DNA of 64,000 bases from Gautieria morchelliformis. Lineage: Eukaryota > Basidiomycota > Agaricomycetes > Gomphales > Gomphaceae. Where the stretch lies: contig WHVA01000008.1 in the NCBI GenBank assembly GCA_015179125.1, positions 124,001 to 188,000 of the forward strand, read 5' to 3'. Made by a program: the position numbers and the translations under genes. This document shows positions 1-11,046 of this stretch, piece after piece (within the stretch, counting starts at the first letter, position 1; each line of letters begins with the position of its first letter). A model generated the notes under the pieces. It did no database searches, had not been told where the DNA came from, and was given only the letters and a program-made list of their open reading frames with translations.

Positions 1-709
1 AGAGCCGCAGACACACTATCAGCCTGAAAGATGATCAAAGGCCCACGTGCCATTTGGACACATCACAAAGGGGGCCCAAAGATGCGAGATGGCAGGTTTG
101 CCAATGGAACACCACAGTGCCTATATTACCCAGATGACCATCCGATAATGCCTGGGTGGTTCAAGGGGATGCAGAAAATAATTGAAGAGCGTGGACTGTG
201 GCCAGCGGAAGGCCTCCGTTCACAGTGTGATGGCTTCAAATGTGAGACAGGATGCACAGATTGCTGCTGCTGGGGCTTCTTTTCATGCAGCCAGATTTCT
301 CATCACAGAAATCACAACTCGAAGAATATATCACAGGATGCGGCCACATATGCGACTTCTACCCAAAATTTCATTGTGAATTGAATTTTATTGAGCAGTA
401 TTGGGGAGCTGCAAAACTTCGCTACAGATCTTCGGTCCGGACCAGCAATATTGACGAAATGGAAAAAAATATGTTGGCTTGTCTAGATGCTGTCCCTCCC
501 TTGCAAATGTTGAGGTGAGCACTGCTTTGTTCCATATTAATTGTACTAATATGTTGAAAAGGTATGCAAACTGTTCTGCAAGATTCATTGATGCATACAG
601 AAAAGGATTAAATGGTTCCCGAGCTGTCTGGGATAACCAGCGATACCACCGTCATCGGATGCTTCCAAATTCTATACTACAGGAGCTGAAAGAGGCAGGA
701 AAAGAGTGA
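1..709 (+). pseudogene. DDE-type transposase relic (Tc1/mariner-like DDE_3 group), 3' part
   Basis: This is the C-terminal half of a cut-and-paste transposase whose 5' part lies outside the window. The recognisable segments are 'MRDGRFANGTPQ', 'DDHP..GWFKGM', 'SQKSQLEEYITGCGH' and 'HCELNFIEQYWGAAK'; the glutamate in the last block is in the position of the final catalytic acidic residue of this family. The frame is read from base 1 through an in-frame TGA at 25-27 (probably CGA originally). A one-base loss near 271-276 then moves it from frame 1 to frame 3. A 47-nt intron (515-561, GTGAGC...AAAAG, with TACTAAT branch site at 544-550) joins 'MLR' to 'YANCSARFIDAYRKGL'. The frame ends at TGA 707-709. 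The family assignment rests on motif memory. Inactivation is seen directly. Confidence 0.75.
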
Positions 710-927
710 ATAAGTTAACTGGCTTGTCCTCTAATCCCCACCACTGCTGGGTCCGCACTAAATAAAAATAAAAATTTCTGACCTGCCGGATTTTGCACTC
801 ACGTGATGTAGACGCCCGTATTACATAAGGGTGTCAGTTTTGGGTGTCCTCTACCTTACATGCCACCTCACAGCTGTCCACCCTGCATATCCCCCCAAGT
901 GCAATGTGGTCCTCACAGAACCTTCTG

Positions 928-1343
928 TCATGATACACTGCAGGCATAGAAAAGTTTTCTTGCCTAAAAAACTGTTCAAAACCTGTAAAGGTTTTCCAAA
1001 TACTTTGTGGTTTTTTTTTATGTAAAAAAAACTATAATAAAATTTTGTGCTTTTATTAGAATTTGTGGAGCAAGAAAATTGTAAAGAGAATGAAAGTTTT
1101 TTGCAGGGTTTTTGTATGGGTTTCTTTGTGTTTTCACAAAGAAACTTATAAAAACACATAAAAAAACCTGCAAAAAAACCTTTAAACTTTTTTACAATTT
1201 TCTTGCTCAACAAATTCTAACAAAAACACAAAATTTTGTTAATTTTTTTTACATTAAAAACACTAAAAAAATTGGAATATCTTTACAGTTTTTTGAACGG
1301 TTTTTCAGACCAGAAAATTTTTATGCCTCCAGTGATAGTTCAT
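928..1343. repeat. Imperfect long palindrome (fold-back/MITE-like element)
   Basis: The sequence from about 928 to 1130 is repeated in inverted orientation from about 1136 to 1343. Examples: GGAGCAAGAAAATTGTAAAG (1066 on) pairs with TTTACAATTTTCTTGCTC (1190 on), and AGGCATAGAAAA (942 on) pairs with TTTTTATGCCT (1318 on). The centre is TTTCTTTGTG/TTTTCACAAAGAAA near 1120-1148. The arms are A/T-rich and about 200 bp each. No coding capacity is seen. Such structures usually are non-autonomous DNA transposons; I could not define a target-site duplication. Confidence 0.7.
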
Positions 1344-1362
1344 TAGGGTGCCATGGCAATCC

Positions 1363-2484
1363 CTAACTGCACAGATCTGTGCCATCTGGCATGCCCGGGG
1401 GTGTTAATCCCATCAGCATCATCCTGCAACAATGGCGGGCTGCATTCACCCGGTGCACCATTGTTTTCCCGTCCATGACAGCCATGTGAACCCACCCTTG
1501 CAGGATCCCTGGCCCTGGGTCCTGCTGCACAGGCAGTGCATTTGGGTCAAGTGGCAGCCCCTGTGGGAAGATGCCCCTCTTTAGTCACCTGGAACTATGC
1601 CTGGGCCAGACCATGCCACATCAGGAGGATGTACCTCTGCAACAGCCCCTGAGTGATCGTCAGCCATCACTCCCACTGCCTCCCTTGCAAGAGCCCCCAG
1701 GTCCACATAGTCGCTGAAATACCGCTTGCAGTGTGTGCACTCCTGACATTTGTGCTCCCTGGCCCCACCCACCAACCCCTTGTTTCAGGACCCCAGGTGT
1801 CCTAGGATGCACTGCACAAGCTCATCTGATCGCAATTCCACATCAGAACAGAAAGTCCCCTCTGCCCCATGGGCCACTAGCAGGCAGTGCCCAAAGTGCT
1901 CGACATACATTTTTGAACTTGCCAAATGGTTAGCAGGTGCTCACCTGCCACACCCCCTTAAGGCTCATGGTCAACTCACATTGCAACGTCCACTGACCTC
2001 TGCCAATGCCCTGGTTAATAAATCCACAGAAGTCAACCACGATGTGTGGAACTGCAGCACTGCACTCTCCTGCAGGTGCGCCAGTGCTTGGTGCACCCAA
2101 ACCCCTTGACATGAGACCCACAGATAGTCTGCATCACAGTGCAGGACCTGATACTGACCACAATCCTTGTTGTGCCTCGTCACATGGGCAGGGAAAAAAT
2201 GCTGGTGTCCTCATGTCAACATACGAGGGGTGGTGCAATTTTTCAATTTCAGCGGGTGCATTCCTTTCACTATGCATGGCAAAACCATGCAAGACATTAA
2301 GAGCTTCATGTGCTGCACCTGCTATAGTCACCAGTATGTTACTGTCTGAGCTCTGCTGCCTCGTTAGAAAAACAGAGCCGAGAGGTTGTGCACTCCCTGC
2401 TGGAGTCCCTCTTCCCAAGGGTGTTGCTGCTATCAATGTTTCTGATTTTGCGCAGCTCGTGGGGCACAGTGGAAAGTGTGTCAA
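1363..2484 (-). pseudogene. Unrecognised decayed coding region
   Basis: Three reading-frame fragments run in the same direction on the minus strand. The first (2484 to 2134) is 116 codons. The second (about 2183 to 1971) contains 'QFHTSWLTSVDLLTRALAE'. The third (1775 to 1581) has a Cys/His-spaced stretch, 'HKCQECTHCKRYFSDYVDL', and is followed in another frame by an open stretch that stops at 1363-1365. The fragments are in different frames with no convincing splice sites, so a decayed gene is likelier than an intact one. I do not recognise the family. The Cys-x2-Cys-x2-Cys pattern hints at a zinc-binding patch but is not enough for a functional call. Confidence 0.3.
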
Positions 2485-2880
2485 GAATCAGCTTCCTGAG
2501 CACTCAAATTCTCTCAGTATAGTCTCGAATGTGGAACCTGCCTGAATGATGATGAGACAGGTTCAGTGCCATGATATATATTGTTCCCATTCGCTCTATT
2601 TCGGAGGTGTCATGCATGAAAACACGGTATGGAAAGTTTGACATGGTTGATGCTTACCTGAGGCACCTTCAAGTGGAAAACATGGCCTCCAGGGCTGTTA
2701 ACTGCATGATTCTGAGACTTGCCATGAAATATTACAGACTGGACCCATCTCCAAATAGAATCAAGCAATGCAGAGTAGATAGATAGTACAGCCCATGGCC
2801 CACCACTGTCTTAAACACAATGTTAGTTGTCCACTGTGTGCATCCTGATACCTTTCAAGTCACTTACGCTACCTTGACCA
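2485..2880. other. No recognisable gene
   Basis: This stretch separates the decayed coding patch from the LTR-like element that starts at 2881. It contains only one short plus-strand open frame (2571-2786) without recognisable motifs or a convincing start context. The last five bases (GACCA, 2876-2880) are the left target duplication of the next element. Confidence 0.5.
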
Positions 2881-3943
2881 TGTTGTGATGCACACAACTA
2901 TTCTATTTTGAGTCATCTATATATACAAAGAAACTAATAAAAGAAAAAGAAAAACGACTAAAAAGATAGGAACGACACTCACGACGGATATCAACACATA
3001 CAGACAACAGACACATGACATCACGAGCAGCTATCTTATCTATAGATCAGATAAGATACAGGGACACGGGCATCGACCACGTGTGGCCGATCAGAGATAG
3101 CATGCCTATCGACTGATGGCATCGGCCATGACGTCGACAGGCGCCAGGCCATAGGCACCAAGGAGGTGTGGGCACCAAACGCCACAGAGGAGTATAGACT
3201 GCGCAGGAGCACCGGACGTCGCGGAATGACTACAGAATGACATTCCAAGTACGTGTGCTCAATCAGCTGCCCCAATAGAAGAGGCACAGAGACAGCAGCC
3301 CCATCACCAAGACTAGCATTTATGCTAGGCAGGAGGGATTTGATTTCTATTTTCTATTGAGCTCCATGACACAAACAGCTGACTACTATCTTGACACCAT
3401 GTAGACAGGGGCTTTGTATAATAGGTACAAGACTCTATTCCAAAGCTTAACACCCCTAACACTATCCCCATCACTCCCATGACTTTATGACTATAAATAG
3501 TCACCCCTCTAGTTATACATAGTTTTTTGACCCATTAACTCACTATCTCGAACACTAGTAGTTACCACTAGTATAGTATAAGTAGCTACTATGAATGTAT
3601 GAATCAATCATCCAGAATCAACTGTTTCACCCCTTGAAGTCACTGTAGTCTTGTTTGATAGCTACAGAACTTAAATCTCGATAGTTTACTCCAATTCTTC
3701 GTTGAGAGTTCACTATTATTGTTTACTCTAGACTACCTCAAAAGCGAAGCCTTTTGATATAGTTATCCTGTAGATCAAGACCATTCTCTCATCGACACGG
3801 TCACGTGACCTTCATCCATCAGTGCCAGACGCGCCTCAGGAGGCTTAGTCAGCACACAGGAAAGGGACAGATATAGCGGTCCCAACCGCTGAGCAATAGG
3901 AATCATTTGTTAAAGGCACCAATATAACATTTTAATCATAAAA
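2881..3943 (+). mobile_element. 1,063-bp LTR-like element, copy 1 (target duplication GACCA)
   Basis: The element starts TGTTGTGATG and ends TAATCATAAAA. It is flanked by the exact 5-bp duplication GACCA (2876-2880 and 3944-3948). A second copy of exactly the same length lies inverted at 5809-6871, and a more diverged copy sits inside the Copia element at 11885-12955. It contains a TATA-like ACTATAAATAG near 3490 and the palindrome GGTCACGTGACC at 3799-3810. An 83-codon open frame (3036-3287, minus) is identical in both 1,063-bp copies but resembles nothing I know; it is probably incidental. Size and 5-bp duplication suit a solo LTR, but the 3' terminus AA rather than CA is non-canonical. Confidence 0.75.
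3799..3810. promoter_or_regulatory. 12-bp palindrome GGTCACGTGACC (E-box-type site)
   Basis: This perfect palindrome is centred on CACGTG. It lies near the 3' end of the 1,063-bp LTR-like element. Exact copies occur at 5942-5953 and 12812-12823 (other copies of the same element) and at 18950-18961, 25380-25391 and 28523-28534 (5' regions of Helitrons A, B and C). CACGTG is the classical core for bHLH factors such as Cbf1/Pho4. The binding role is inferred. Confidence 0.5.
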
Positions 3944-3948
3944 GACCA

Positions 3949-4459
3949 AGTGTCATCACAGACGTACTTCAGGTTGATAGACGTGCCTTTCTAGTAGTAT
4001 GCTGTCACATTTTAATAGTTTATCTGCTTGGTGTCAAGGAAGTTGAGTGGGAGCATCTATATGGCTCCCCTTTGAAGTGAGGTCTAAGTTGAACAGGCTG
4101 CTTGAGCTCCATATCCCCGGTCAGTGGTGGCCCTTTCAATCCATGCAATCTCGTCGATGTCATTGTCCAAGATTGCATCAAGGTAGTCAATGTCCATGGT
4201 CCCTTTGCTAGGTGCGTAATCCAAGAAATGCATTCAGTTGCTAGTTGTATTGTAATGCTCACAGCTTGGTATTCCAAGGCCCAGTCAACAGCAAGAATAA
4301 GAAGCCACCGACAAGCCTTACCTAACAAAAGCATCACCCTTACTATCTACATTGAATTGCAAGTGACCTTCACACGTTCCCTCCTTGAGTGGGAGTCTTC
4401 ATCTTGCAAGTGTGAGGAGGTCATGGCGTGAGGAGTAACCACCAGACACCTGTGGTATC
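3949..4459. other. No recognisable gene
   Basis: This unique-looking sequence lies between the LTR-like element and the minisatellite. Overlapping open frames of about 105 codons exist on both strands (4020-4337 minus, 4102-4431 plus). Neither shows a motif I can name, and having both open over the same bases argues against coding. Confidence 0.4.
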
Positions 4460-5345
4460 AAATGTGTACAGCCCACTGTAAAATACGGCTTGGTAAGTCG
4501 TTTCATGTCCAGCCCATTGTAAATATGTGTGCAGCCCCACTGTATATACCCTTATGCACTGGTCGCCCTAAATGGTTCATGTGTACTGTGCCTCCGTATG
4601 CACATATGGCACACAGGAACCGTACCCCCCCTGCATGTAAGGTTCTCCTGCACTGTCCCACCACCTGCATGTATGGTTCAGGTGTACCATCCCACCTTAT
4701 GCATGTATGGTGCACAAGAACAGTGCACCCACCCCCTGTGCAGTGGGCAGCAACTGTCCACAGACCCTAAGTACAGCTCTCGTGCATGGTCCGTTGGCTG
4801 CACGTACGGTGTACAGGAACCGTATTCCCTCTCCACATATGGTTCACATCCACCGTCTGTCGGCCCCACCCACTGTGGACAGGAACCATCCACCATCTGC
4901 ATGTACAGTTGATGGTTGATGGGCACCATCCCGCTGTATGCATGTACTGTGCACAGGAACCACACCGAAATGGACCCAGGGACAGTGCACAGCAACCGTG
5001 GCCTGTGAATGCACATACAGCTCCCATGCCACCATCTGTCGAGTCTGCATATGGTGCAGAGCAGCCATCCATTTGCTCCATGTACAATGCACAGGAACCA
5101 TCATACCACGGTGCACCGGAACCATACGGTTCAAGTGCACTGTCCACTGTCTCCATGTACGGCGCATGGGGACCATCTGTTGGCTCCACATGGTTCATGT
5201 GCACCATCCACCATATGCAGGTATGGTTTACAGGAACTGTACACCTTCCCCACATACGGTTCATGTGAACTATCTGCTGTATGCATGTACGGTTCATGTG
5301 CACCATCCGCCGTATGCACGTACTGTGCACAGGAACTGTACGCAT
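4460..5345. repeat. Degenerate minisatellite of TGCAYGTAYGGTTC-type units
   Basis: Roughly 45-50-bp units recur about 18-20 times with many substitutions. They combine GCATGTATGGTTCA-like, GTGCACAGGAACCGT-like and CCACCATCTG-like blocks. Because TGCAC and GTGCA recur on both strands, long spurious open frames appear in several frames and directions. I treat them as by-products of the repeat. The array ends abruptly near 5345, where the Copia tail begins. Confidence 0.7.
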
Positions 5346-5356
5346 GCATGAGAACC

Positions 5357-5518
5357 TAAAATTTCGACATCAGATTATATTTCCTTTGAGATATAATCAA
5401 AAATCGAGAAGCAAAACTCGTTTATTTGCCAACCAAACAAATGCTGGCAGATATTCTCACTAAAGGACTTCCCAGTCCTAGAGTGAAGATCCTCAATGAG
5501 AAACTTGGAATATATTAA
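5357..5518 (+). pseudogene. Copia pol 3'-terminal fragment (RNase H tail)
   Basis: The sequence aligns with the end of the pol of the Copia element at 16190-16355. It has the same 'FDIRLYF'-like start, the 'LTKGLPSPRVKILNEKLGIY'-like end, and a TAA at 5516-5518. The middle is frameshifted. It is followed by a polypurine tract (TTGAAGGGGTG, 5521-5531) and an LTR start. It is therefore the right end of a second, diverged Copia copy whose body is gone. Confidence 0.8.
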
Positions 5519-5531
5519 GCTTGAAGGGGTG

Positions 5532-5808
5532 TGTTGGGTGCATATATGCTCCAGCATCAGAATCAAGCTAAATATATGCCATTATTTGTGTTTTGTTTAA
5601 ATTTAATTTCAAATCATTCCCCTGTGATTACTTTCCTTTCCAGAATTCTTCTGAAAATTTCTGTCAAACGTATGTATTTCTATTCCGGTTTGTTTTTCTT
5701 GTTTTTCCAGCCAGTCCTCTTACCTTTTGCTTCTGTGGTCCCGACCAATTGGCTCTGCTGAATGTGGGACCCAAAATAATTTGGTCACCTGCTCTGCCAT
5801 GAGCGCTA
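5532..5808 (+). repeat. Copia LTR fragment, interrupted
   Basis: The fragment begins TGTTGGGTGCATATATGC, the same start as the Copia LTRs at 10552 and 16369, and is diverged afterwards. It is broken at GAGCGCTA (5801-5808) by the inverted 1,063-bp element. The LTR's next bases, CTAAAGGGCC (compare 10789-10798), resume right after that element at about 6874. Confidence 0.7.
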
Positions 5809-6871
5809 TTTTATGATTAAAATGTTAGATTGGTGCCTTTAACAAATGATTCCTATTGCTCAGCAGTTGGGACCGCTATATCTGTCCCTTTCCTGTGTGC
5901 TGACTAAGTCTCCCGAGGCGCATCCGGCACTGATGGATGAAGGTCACGTGACCGTGTCGACGAGAGAATGGTCTTGATCTACAGGATAACTATATCAAAA
6001 GGCTTCGCTTTTGAGGTAGTCTAGAGTAAACAATAATAGTGAACTCTCAACGAAGAATTGGAGTAAACTATCGAGATTTAAGTTCTGTAGCTATCAAACA
6101 AGACTACAGTGACTTCAAGGGGTGAAACAGTTGATTCTGGATGATTGATTCATACATTCATAGTAGCTACTTATACTATACTAGTGGTAACTACTAGTGT
6201 TCGAGATAGTGAGTTAATGGGTCAAAAAACTATGTATAACTAGAGGGGTGACTATTTATAGTCATAAAGTCATGGGAGTGATGGGGATAGTGTTAGGGGT
6301 GTTAAGCTTTGGAATAGAGTCTTGTACCTATTATACAAAGCCCCTGTCTACATGGTGTCAAGATAGTAGTCAGCTGTTTGTGTCATGGAGCTCAATAGAA
6401 AATAGAAATCAAATCCCTCCTGCCTAGCATAAATGCTAGTCTTGGTGATGGGGCTGCTGTCTCTGTGCCTCTTCTATTGGGGCAGCTGATTGAGCACACG
6501 TACTTGGAATGTCATTCTGTAGTCATTCCGCGACGTCCGGTGCTCCTGCGCAGTCTATACTCCTCTGTGGCGTTTGGTGCCCACACCTCCTTGGTGCCTA
6601 TGGCCTGGCGCCTGTCGACGTCATGGCCGATGCCATCAGTCGATAGGCATGCTATCTCTGATCGGCCACACGTGGTCGATGCCCGTGTCCCTGTATCTTA
6701 TCTGATCTATAGATAAGATAGCTGCTCGTGATGTCATGTGTCTGTTGTCTGTATGTGTTGATGTCTGTCATGAGTGTCGTTCCTATCTTTTTAGTCGTTT
6801 TTCTTTTTCTTTTATTAGTTTCTTTGTATATATAGATGACTCAAAATAGAATAGTTGCGTGCATCACAACA
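5809..6871 (-). mobile_element. 1,063-bp LTR-like element, copy 2, inverted
   Basis: This is the reverse complement of copy 1 at 2881-3943, with the same length and only scattered differences. It is flanked by CGCTA (5804-5808) and CACTA (6872-6876), a 5-bp duplication differing by one G-to-A transition. It was inserted into an older Copia LTR. With copy 1 it forms a 1,063-bp inverted repeat around a 1,865-bp spacer. It includes the GGTCACGTGACC palindrome at 5942-5953 and ends with the complement of TGTTGTGATGC. Confidence 0.8.
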
Positions 6872-6876
6872 CACTA

Positions 6877-7375
6877 AAGGGCCGGGTGTTGGTATATTGT
6901 AGGGGACTGGCTGTTCAACCAGCCAAGGAAGGCTGCTCAACCAGCCCTAGGTCTTTGCTATCTGTCTTGACACACCTGTCAAAACACCTCTGAGGAATGA
7001 ACAGTTATTACATGCTGTTGATAACATTGGGGAAAACCTATTCAAACATTCCTCTATTTTCCTATTATTTTTCCCTATTTTTCCGATGCTCCAGTGACCC
7101 AAACTACCCCAGTTCTGCCCTTGAAGAGTTGTGTGTCCACTTACACCCACAACTCTGTCACGGCCTTCGATTTCAAACTCCGCCGGACATCTCGGTGGTA
7201 GCCCTATTTTCGGACCTAGGGTTACCTAAGCACCCTCAGGTCCGGCAGGATGGCTCTCTCAATGTTTCCAGCTGAGATCCAAACAACTGCCATATGCAGC
7301 ATTAGCAGCTGTGCAGCCTGTTTGGCTACTCCAAACAGTGGGGCTCTTGGTCAGTCATGACAACAAGGTTGTACC
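6877..7375. other. Flanking sequence between the Copia LTR relic and the hAT element
   Basis: After a few bases of residual Copia LTR (AAGGGCC) the sequence becomes unlike it. A TGTTGGTATATTG at 6887 could be an LTR start, but I found no matching end or duplication. The sequence would rejoin 18541-18827 on the far side of the hAT insertion. No coding region is recognisable. Confidence 0.4.
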
Positions 7376-7393
7376 TAGTGTTCTGCGGGCTCG

Positions 7394-7835
7394 TGTCAGG
7401 GAACACCCTGTTCTCCATTTCCGGTTCCGACACCACACCCAGTTCCGACTCCATTTCCGATTCCGCTTCTGGGAGAACTCCCACCAGTTCTGTTCGCTTT
7501 GCCAGTTCCACTCCAATTTCCGACTTCCACTCTCGGAACAGTGTCGGACATCAAGCGGCTCATGTGATAGGTGGCATCAAGGGTCGATAAAGGGTTAGGG
7601 AGGTCAGGAGGATGCAGGGTTGATGGCAGGTGCCAAGTGTTGTCCCTGGCTGCGCAGCGTAGTATAATACGGGCTCGCTGACATTGGGGGTCCTTAGACT
7701 TTTCTCTTTGGATTCCCCCTTGTCAGGTGAGAATCCCCTCTCTTGTATACTCTGTTCATTTATACATACTTTGGATTCCCCCTTGTCAGTTGTGTGGTAG
7801 TGTGATCTCCACAACTAGCCAGGGTTGCCCTTACA
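7394..7835 (+). mobile_element. Gypsy solo LTR in the hAT terminus (target duplication GCTCG)
   Basis: This 442-bp LTR starts TGTCAGGGAACACC and ends TTGCCCTTACA. It has exact GCTCG duplications at 7389-7393 and 7836-7840. It matches the start of the 3' LTR of the Gypsy element at 62768 and the inverted solo LTR at 35581-36069. It separates the first 18 bp of the hAT TIR from the rest, so it inserted after the hAT. Confidence 0.92.
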
Positions 7836-8735
7836 GCTCGGGCTGGGCTCAAAAGCCTGGGCTTGGGCTCGGCCTGGAGGGGCTCGGGCTCATCAAATTC
7901 TGAGCCCAGCCCTTGAAGAAGGGCCGGGCCAGGTTTGGGCCAGGCCCGGGCCTGTGGGTGGGCAGTTGTCGAAGGGGATGCAGCACATGTCATAAAAATG
8001 CTAGTAAGCCCACAACTGCCACTACAACACATCCCACTGCTGCATATATGCTACCCCACATCGTCCACACACCCCCACTCACAACAACCACATCTATCTG
8101 AGCCCACACACGTCTGCATGACACACCCTGACATCTACATCACCCTGCCGACTCGACCCTGATCCAATACCCATGGATCCACCCCAATCCAAGACAGAGC
8201 CCGAGCCCGAGGCCTGCTGATCCACGGAGACTAGACGTTTAGAGACTCATTTGCATTACTTCCACATTCCTTTCTATTTCTTCTGACTACACTACACACT
8301 TCTGATACACATGACTATCTACATTCCCCTGCATTCAATAGGCGAGCTTCTTAGTTACCGCTGCATCCGGACTACCATTCCCCCGAGTCCAGACGTTCGA
8401 GTCGACCCACACATCCCTTCTCCGTTCTTCGCACCGCAGCACACCCCATAGCTAGATAAATACTTCAGCTTGTACATCCAAAATCCCCAGTCAATCAGAA
8501 CTCACCTTTTGAATTATCTTGGTATTTTGCGACGCATAGTATTGTGTAGTTATCACTGGAGAGAATACACATATTGTGATTTCTCTATATCTTCGTTTCT
8601 ACAACTCCACTCGATTCGACTTCGAATAGAAGTCTGAATCCAACTCACTACCCATTCTATCATCAATAACTCTTAGTCTGTTACAGCACGTGCATTATGA
8701 TATTTGTTACTTGTGCTTAGTATTAAATTCAACTA

Positions 8736-8768
8736 CTAGACAACCTCCTCATGCAGGAGGTTGTCTAG
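8736..8768. other. Perfect 14-bp hairpin at the hAT transposase stop codon
   Basis: CTAGACAACCTCCT, five bases (CATGC), then AGGAGGTTGTCTAG. The hairpin coincides with the last eleven codons and the stop of the hAT gene. It could act in 3'-end formation or be a coding coincidence. Confidence 0.6.
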
Positions 8769-10551
8769 TTCAAGCTCACAGTCACTATCTAAGTCTATGT
8801 CAACAGTACACTCACTGGATCCACTCGCAGTTTTCCCATCACCAATGAGATCAATCTCAAGTGAGGACATGGGTGCCGGCTCACGGGTGAGCAAGTCGTT
8901 TCATAGGGCACATTTTAATACCTGTAGGGCCTCCACCACATCTCCTTTCAAGCGGTTACGGTGTTTGGTGATTGTGATACCGGAGCTAGAGAACGCACAT
9001 TTGCTTGAAACCAAGGAGGCCATGATTGGAAGGTAATCATGCCCAAATAGGGCAAAGTCATTCGTGACACTAGGTATGGATCAGCAATTTCATCTAGTCC
9101 CAAAAATATAAGGGCTTACCCCCCACCACTCAATTAGCCCCATCCCATCAGGTATTGGCTCCACTGGCCCCATGTAGCCTCGGTATGCCTGGAGCCAAGG
9201 GATTTCACTCTCTGACATGTCACTCGAGAAGCTGGATGCAGGCACCAAGGGAGCTGGTGGGCCTTCTTCTTCATCGCCACTCAGTGTGCCCAGTAGAGCC
9301 TGGAGCCGACATTTCCTTGGGTTAGGAGCTGCATTGGGCTGAGTCGGCGTGGCCCTCAATGCATCCCAACATTCCTTGGACTGCAGGACTGGTCAGTGGA
9401 AAGAATAGACAACATACATACCTAACTCACAATAGTTTTGACTGTATGTATCACCCTGTCCATGAGGTCATTATCCCAATGTTTTTTGAAGTTAGCGAGT
9501 TTGTGTTCAGGGTGAAGCACTGCCATGCAATGTGTTAGCATTCATGGACAATTTGTACATACTTATGCAACCCACCCATAGCCATAATATATGCTGGTGA
9601 GTCTTCCGTCCTGCTATAGTATTCAGCGAGTTTATTGATCCCTGCAGTCAATGGTTCACGGAATTCATCGTATCCAGACCTTGAAATGACTCGGCTCGAC
9701 CACGCTGCATGGAGACCCTTCTAACCCTGGGATTGCAAGGTACAGGGTAGGATACCTTTCAGCCAAGAACTCATGCTGCGCACAGTTGGTAAACTGGTAC
9801 AGGGGAGATCTTTAGCATTGACTTAGTTGCATAGCCAGGAAATACATACCCGTAGGAGCTGTATAAAGGCCTTCATAGAGTCCCATTCACACAGGGTAAG
9901 GGACAGCTTCATGAGCTTCAGTGACTTCGTGCAATCCTTCTCAAGATGTGCTATTTCGAGCATGCTGCAGGGTCACCTTTATAAACATATACATATATGT
10001 TTGTTGTGAGTACGCACCTCTTTGTTGCGATAAGCTCTGTTGAGCATGAGATATGTTGATGACCAGCGAATGACCATATCCAGTAACAAGGTGGTCGGCT
10101 GCTCAACATTGTTTTTGACCTGGAGCATACAGTATACCTCTTTGCATTTGGCCGAAGACCATTCCTGGTTACAGGAATGGTTGTTAGAATGTATGCATGG
10201 GCGGTCTAATAATGGTGTACATACCTTGACACAAATAGCACATAAAAGTCCCACTGCATCTCGTTTTGATGCATCAGTGTCCAGGATATGATCTTTGGGC
10301 TTATCCGCATTGTAATGCGGGGAGTGTGAGTGCACGGAGAGCAGGGCTTGGGTTGCCAGATTGATGCAATGTGCCAGACATCTAAAACCAATAGTTTAGA
10401 GTGCAGAACACGTTGAAAAGAAAATTACTTACTGGATGCATCTTTCTACTGGGCAGAACGATTGTCCTGTGCATTCTTCAATGCGTTGAGCCAGCTCCTC
10501 CATCATAGTGTTGTTATTAGAGGCATTATCACATGTCACCCACCCGATCTA

Positions 10552-11040
10552 TGTTGGGTGCATTTATGCTCTTGCACCAAAATCAAGCATAATATGTTCG
10601 ATTTATTGCATGGTGTTTCAATCTCTTTTCATATTGTTCTTGTACCATGCATTCACTTCTCTGTTTATTTTTGAAATTTTCTAGTCACTCTCTACCTCTC
10701 CATTTCATTCTGTTATTTCTATTTTCACAGGTGGCTGCACCCAGCGGAGTTTGAAATGACTTCGACGCGCGGGCCCTTGGGCGCTAAAGGGCCAGGTGCA
10801 CGTATATGCTCTCTGAGACAGAATAATACTCCTCTCCCAGTGACAATAAATTCACTGAGAGAGGCGAGTAGTATCTTTCATATTTACCTAGCATGTTGAC
10901 TGAAAATCATGTAGTGTATTTGATTCTAGGTATTGTATTAATATAACAGTGACAATAAATTCACTGAGAGAGTGTATTTGATTCTAGCTTTCTAAGAACT
11001 CAACCGAACCTTCCCTGCCATATCCCCTGAGTTGTTAACA
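10552..11040 (+). repeat. Copia 5' LTR
   Basis: 489 bp, TGTTGGGTGCATTTATGC to GTTGTTAACA. It holds promoter-type A/T stretches and a duplicated short motif, AGTGACAATAAATTCACTGA (near 10838 and 10949). The gag ATG lies only 6 bases beyond the LTR, so no separate primer-binding site is obvious. Confidence 0.93.
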
Positions 11041-11046
11041 AGGGTT

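Noticed and set aside
3036-3287. 83-codon frame identical in two elements, possible gene
   Set aside because: Identity reflects recent duplication of the whole 1,063-bp element; the frame is not kept intact in the older copy inside Copia.
4462-5359. Several overlapping long open frames (up to 192 codons) on both strands
   Set aside because: They arise from the degenerate repeat lacking stops in many frames; composition is low-complexity and no domain is visible.
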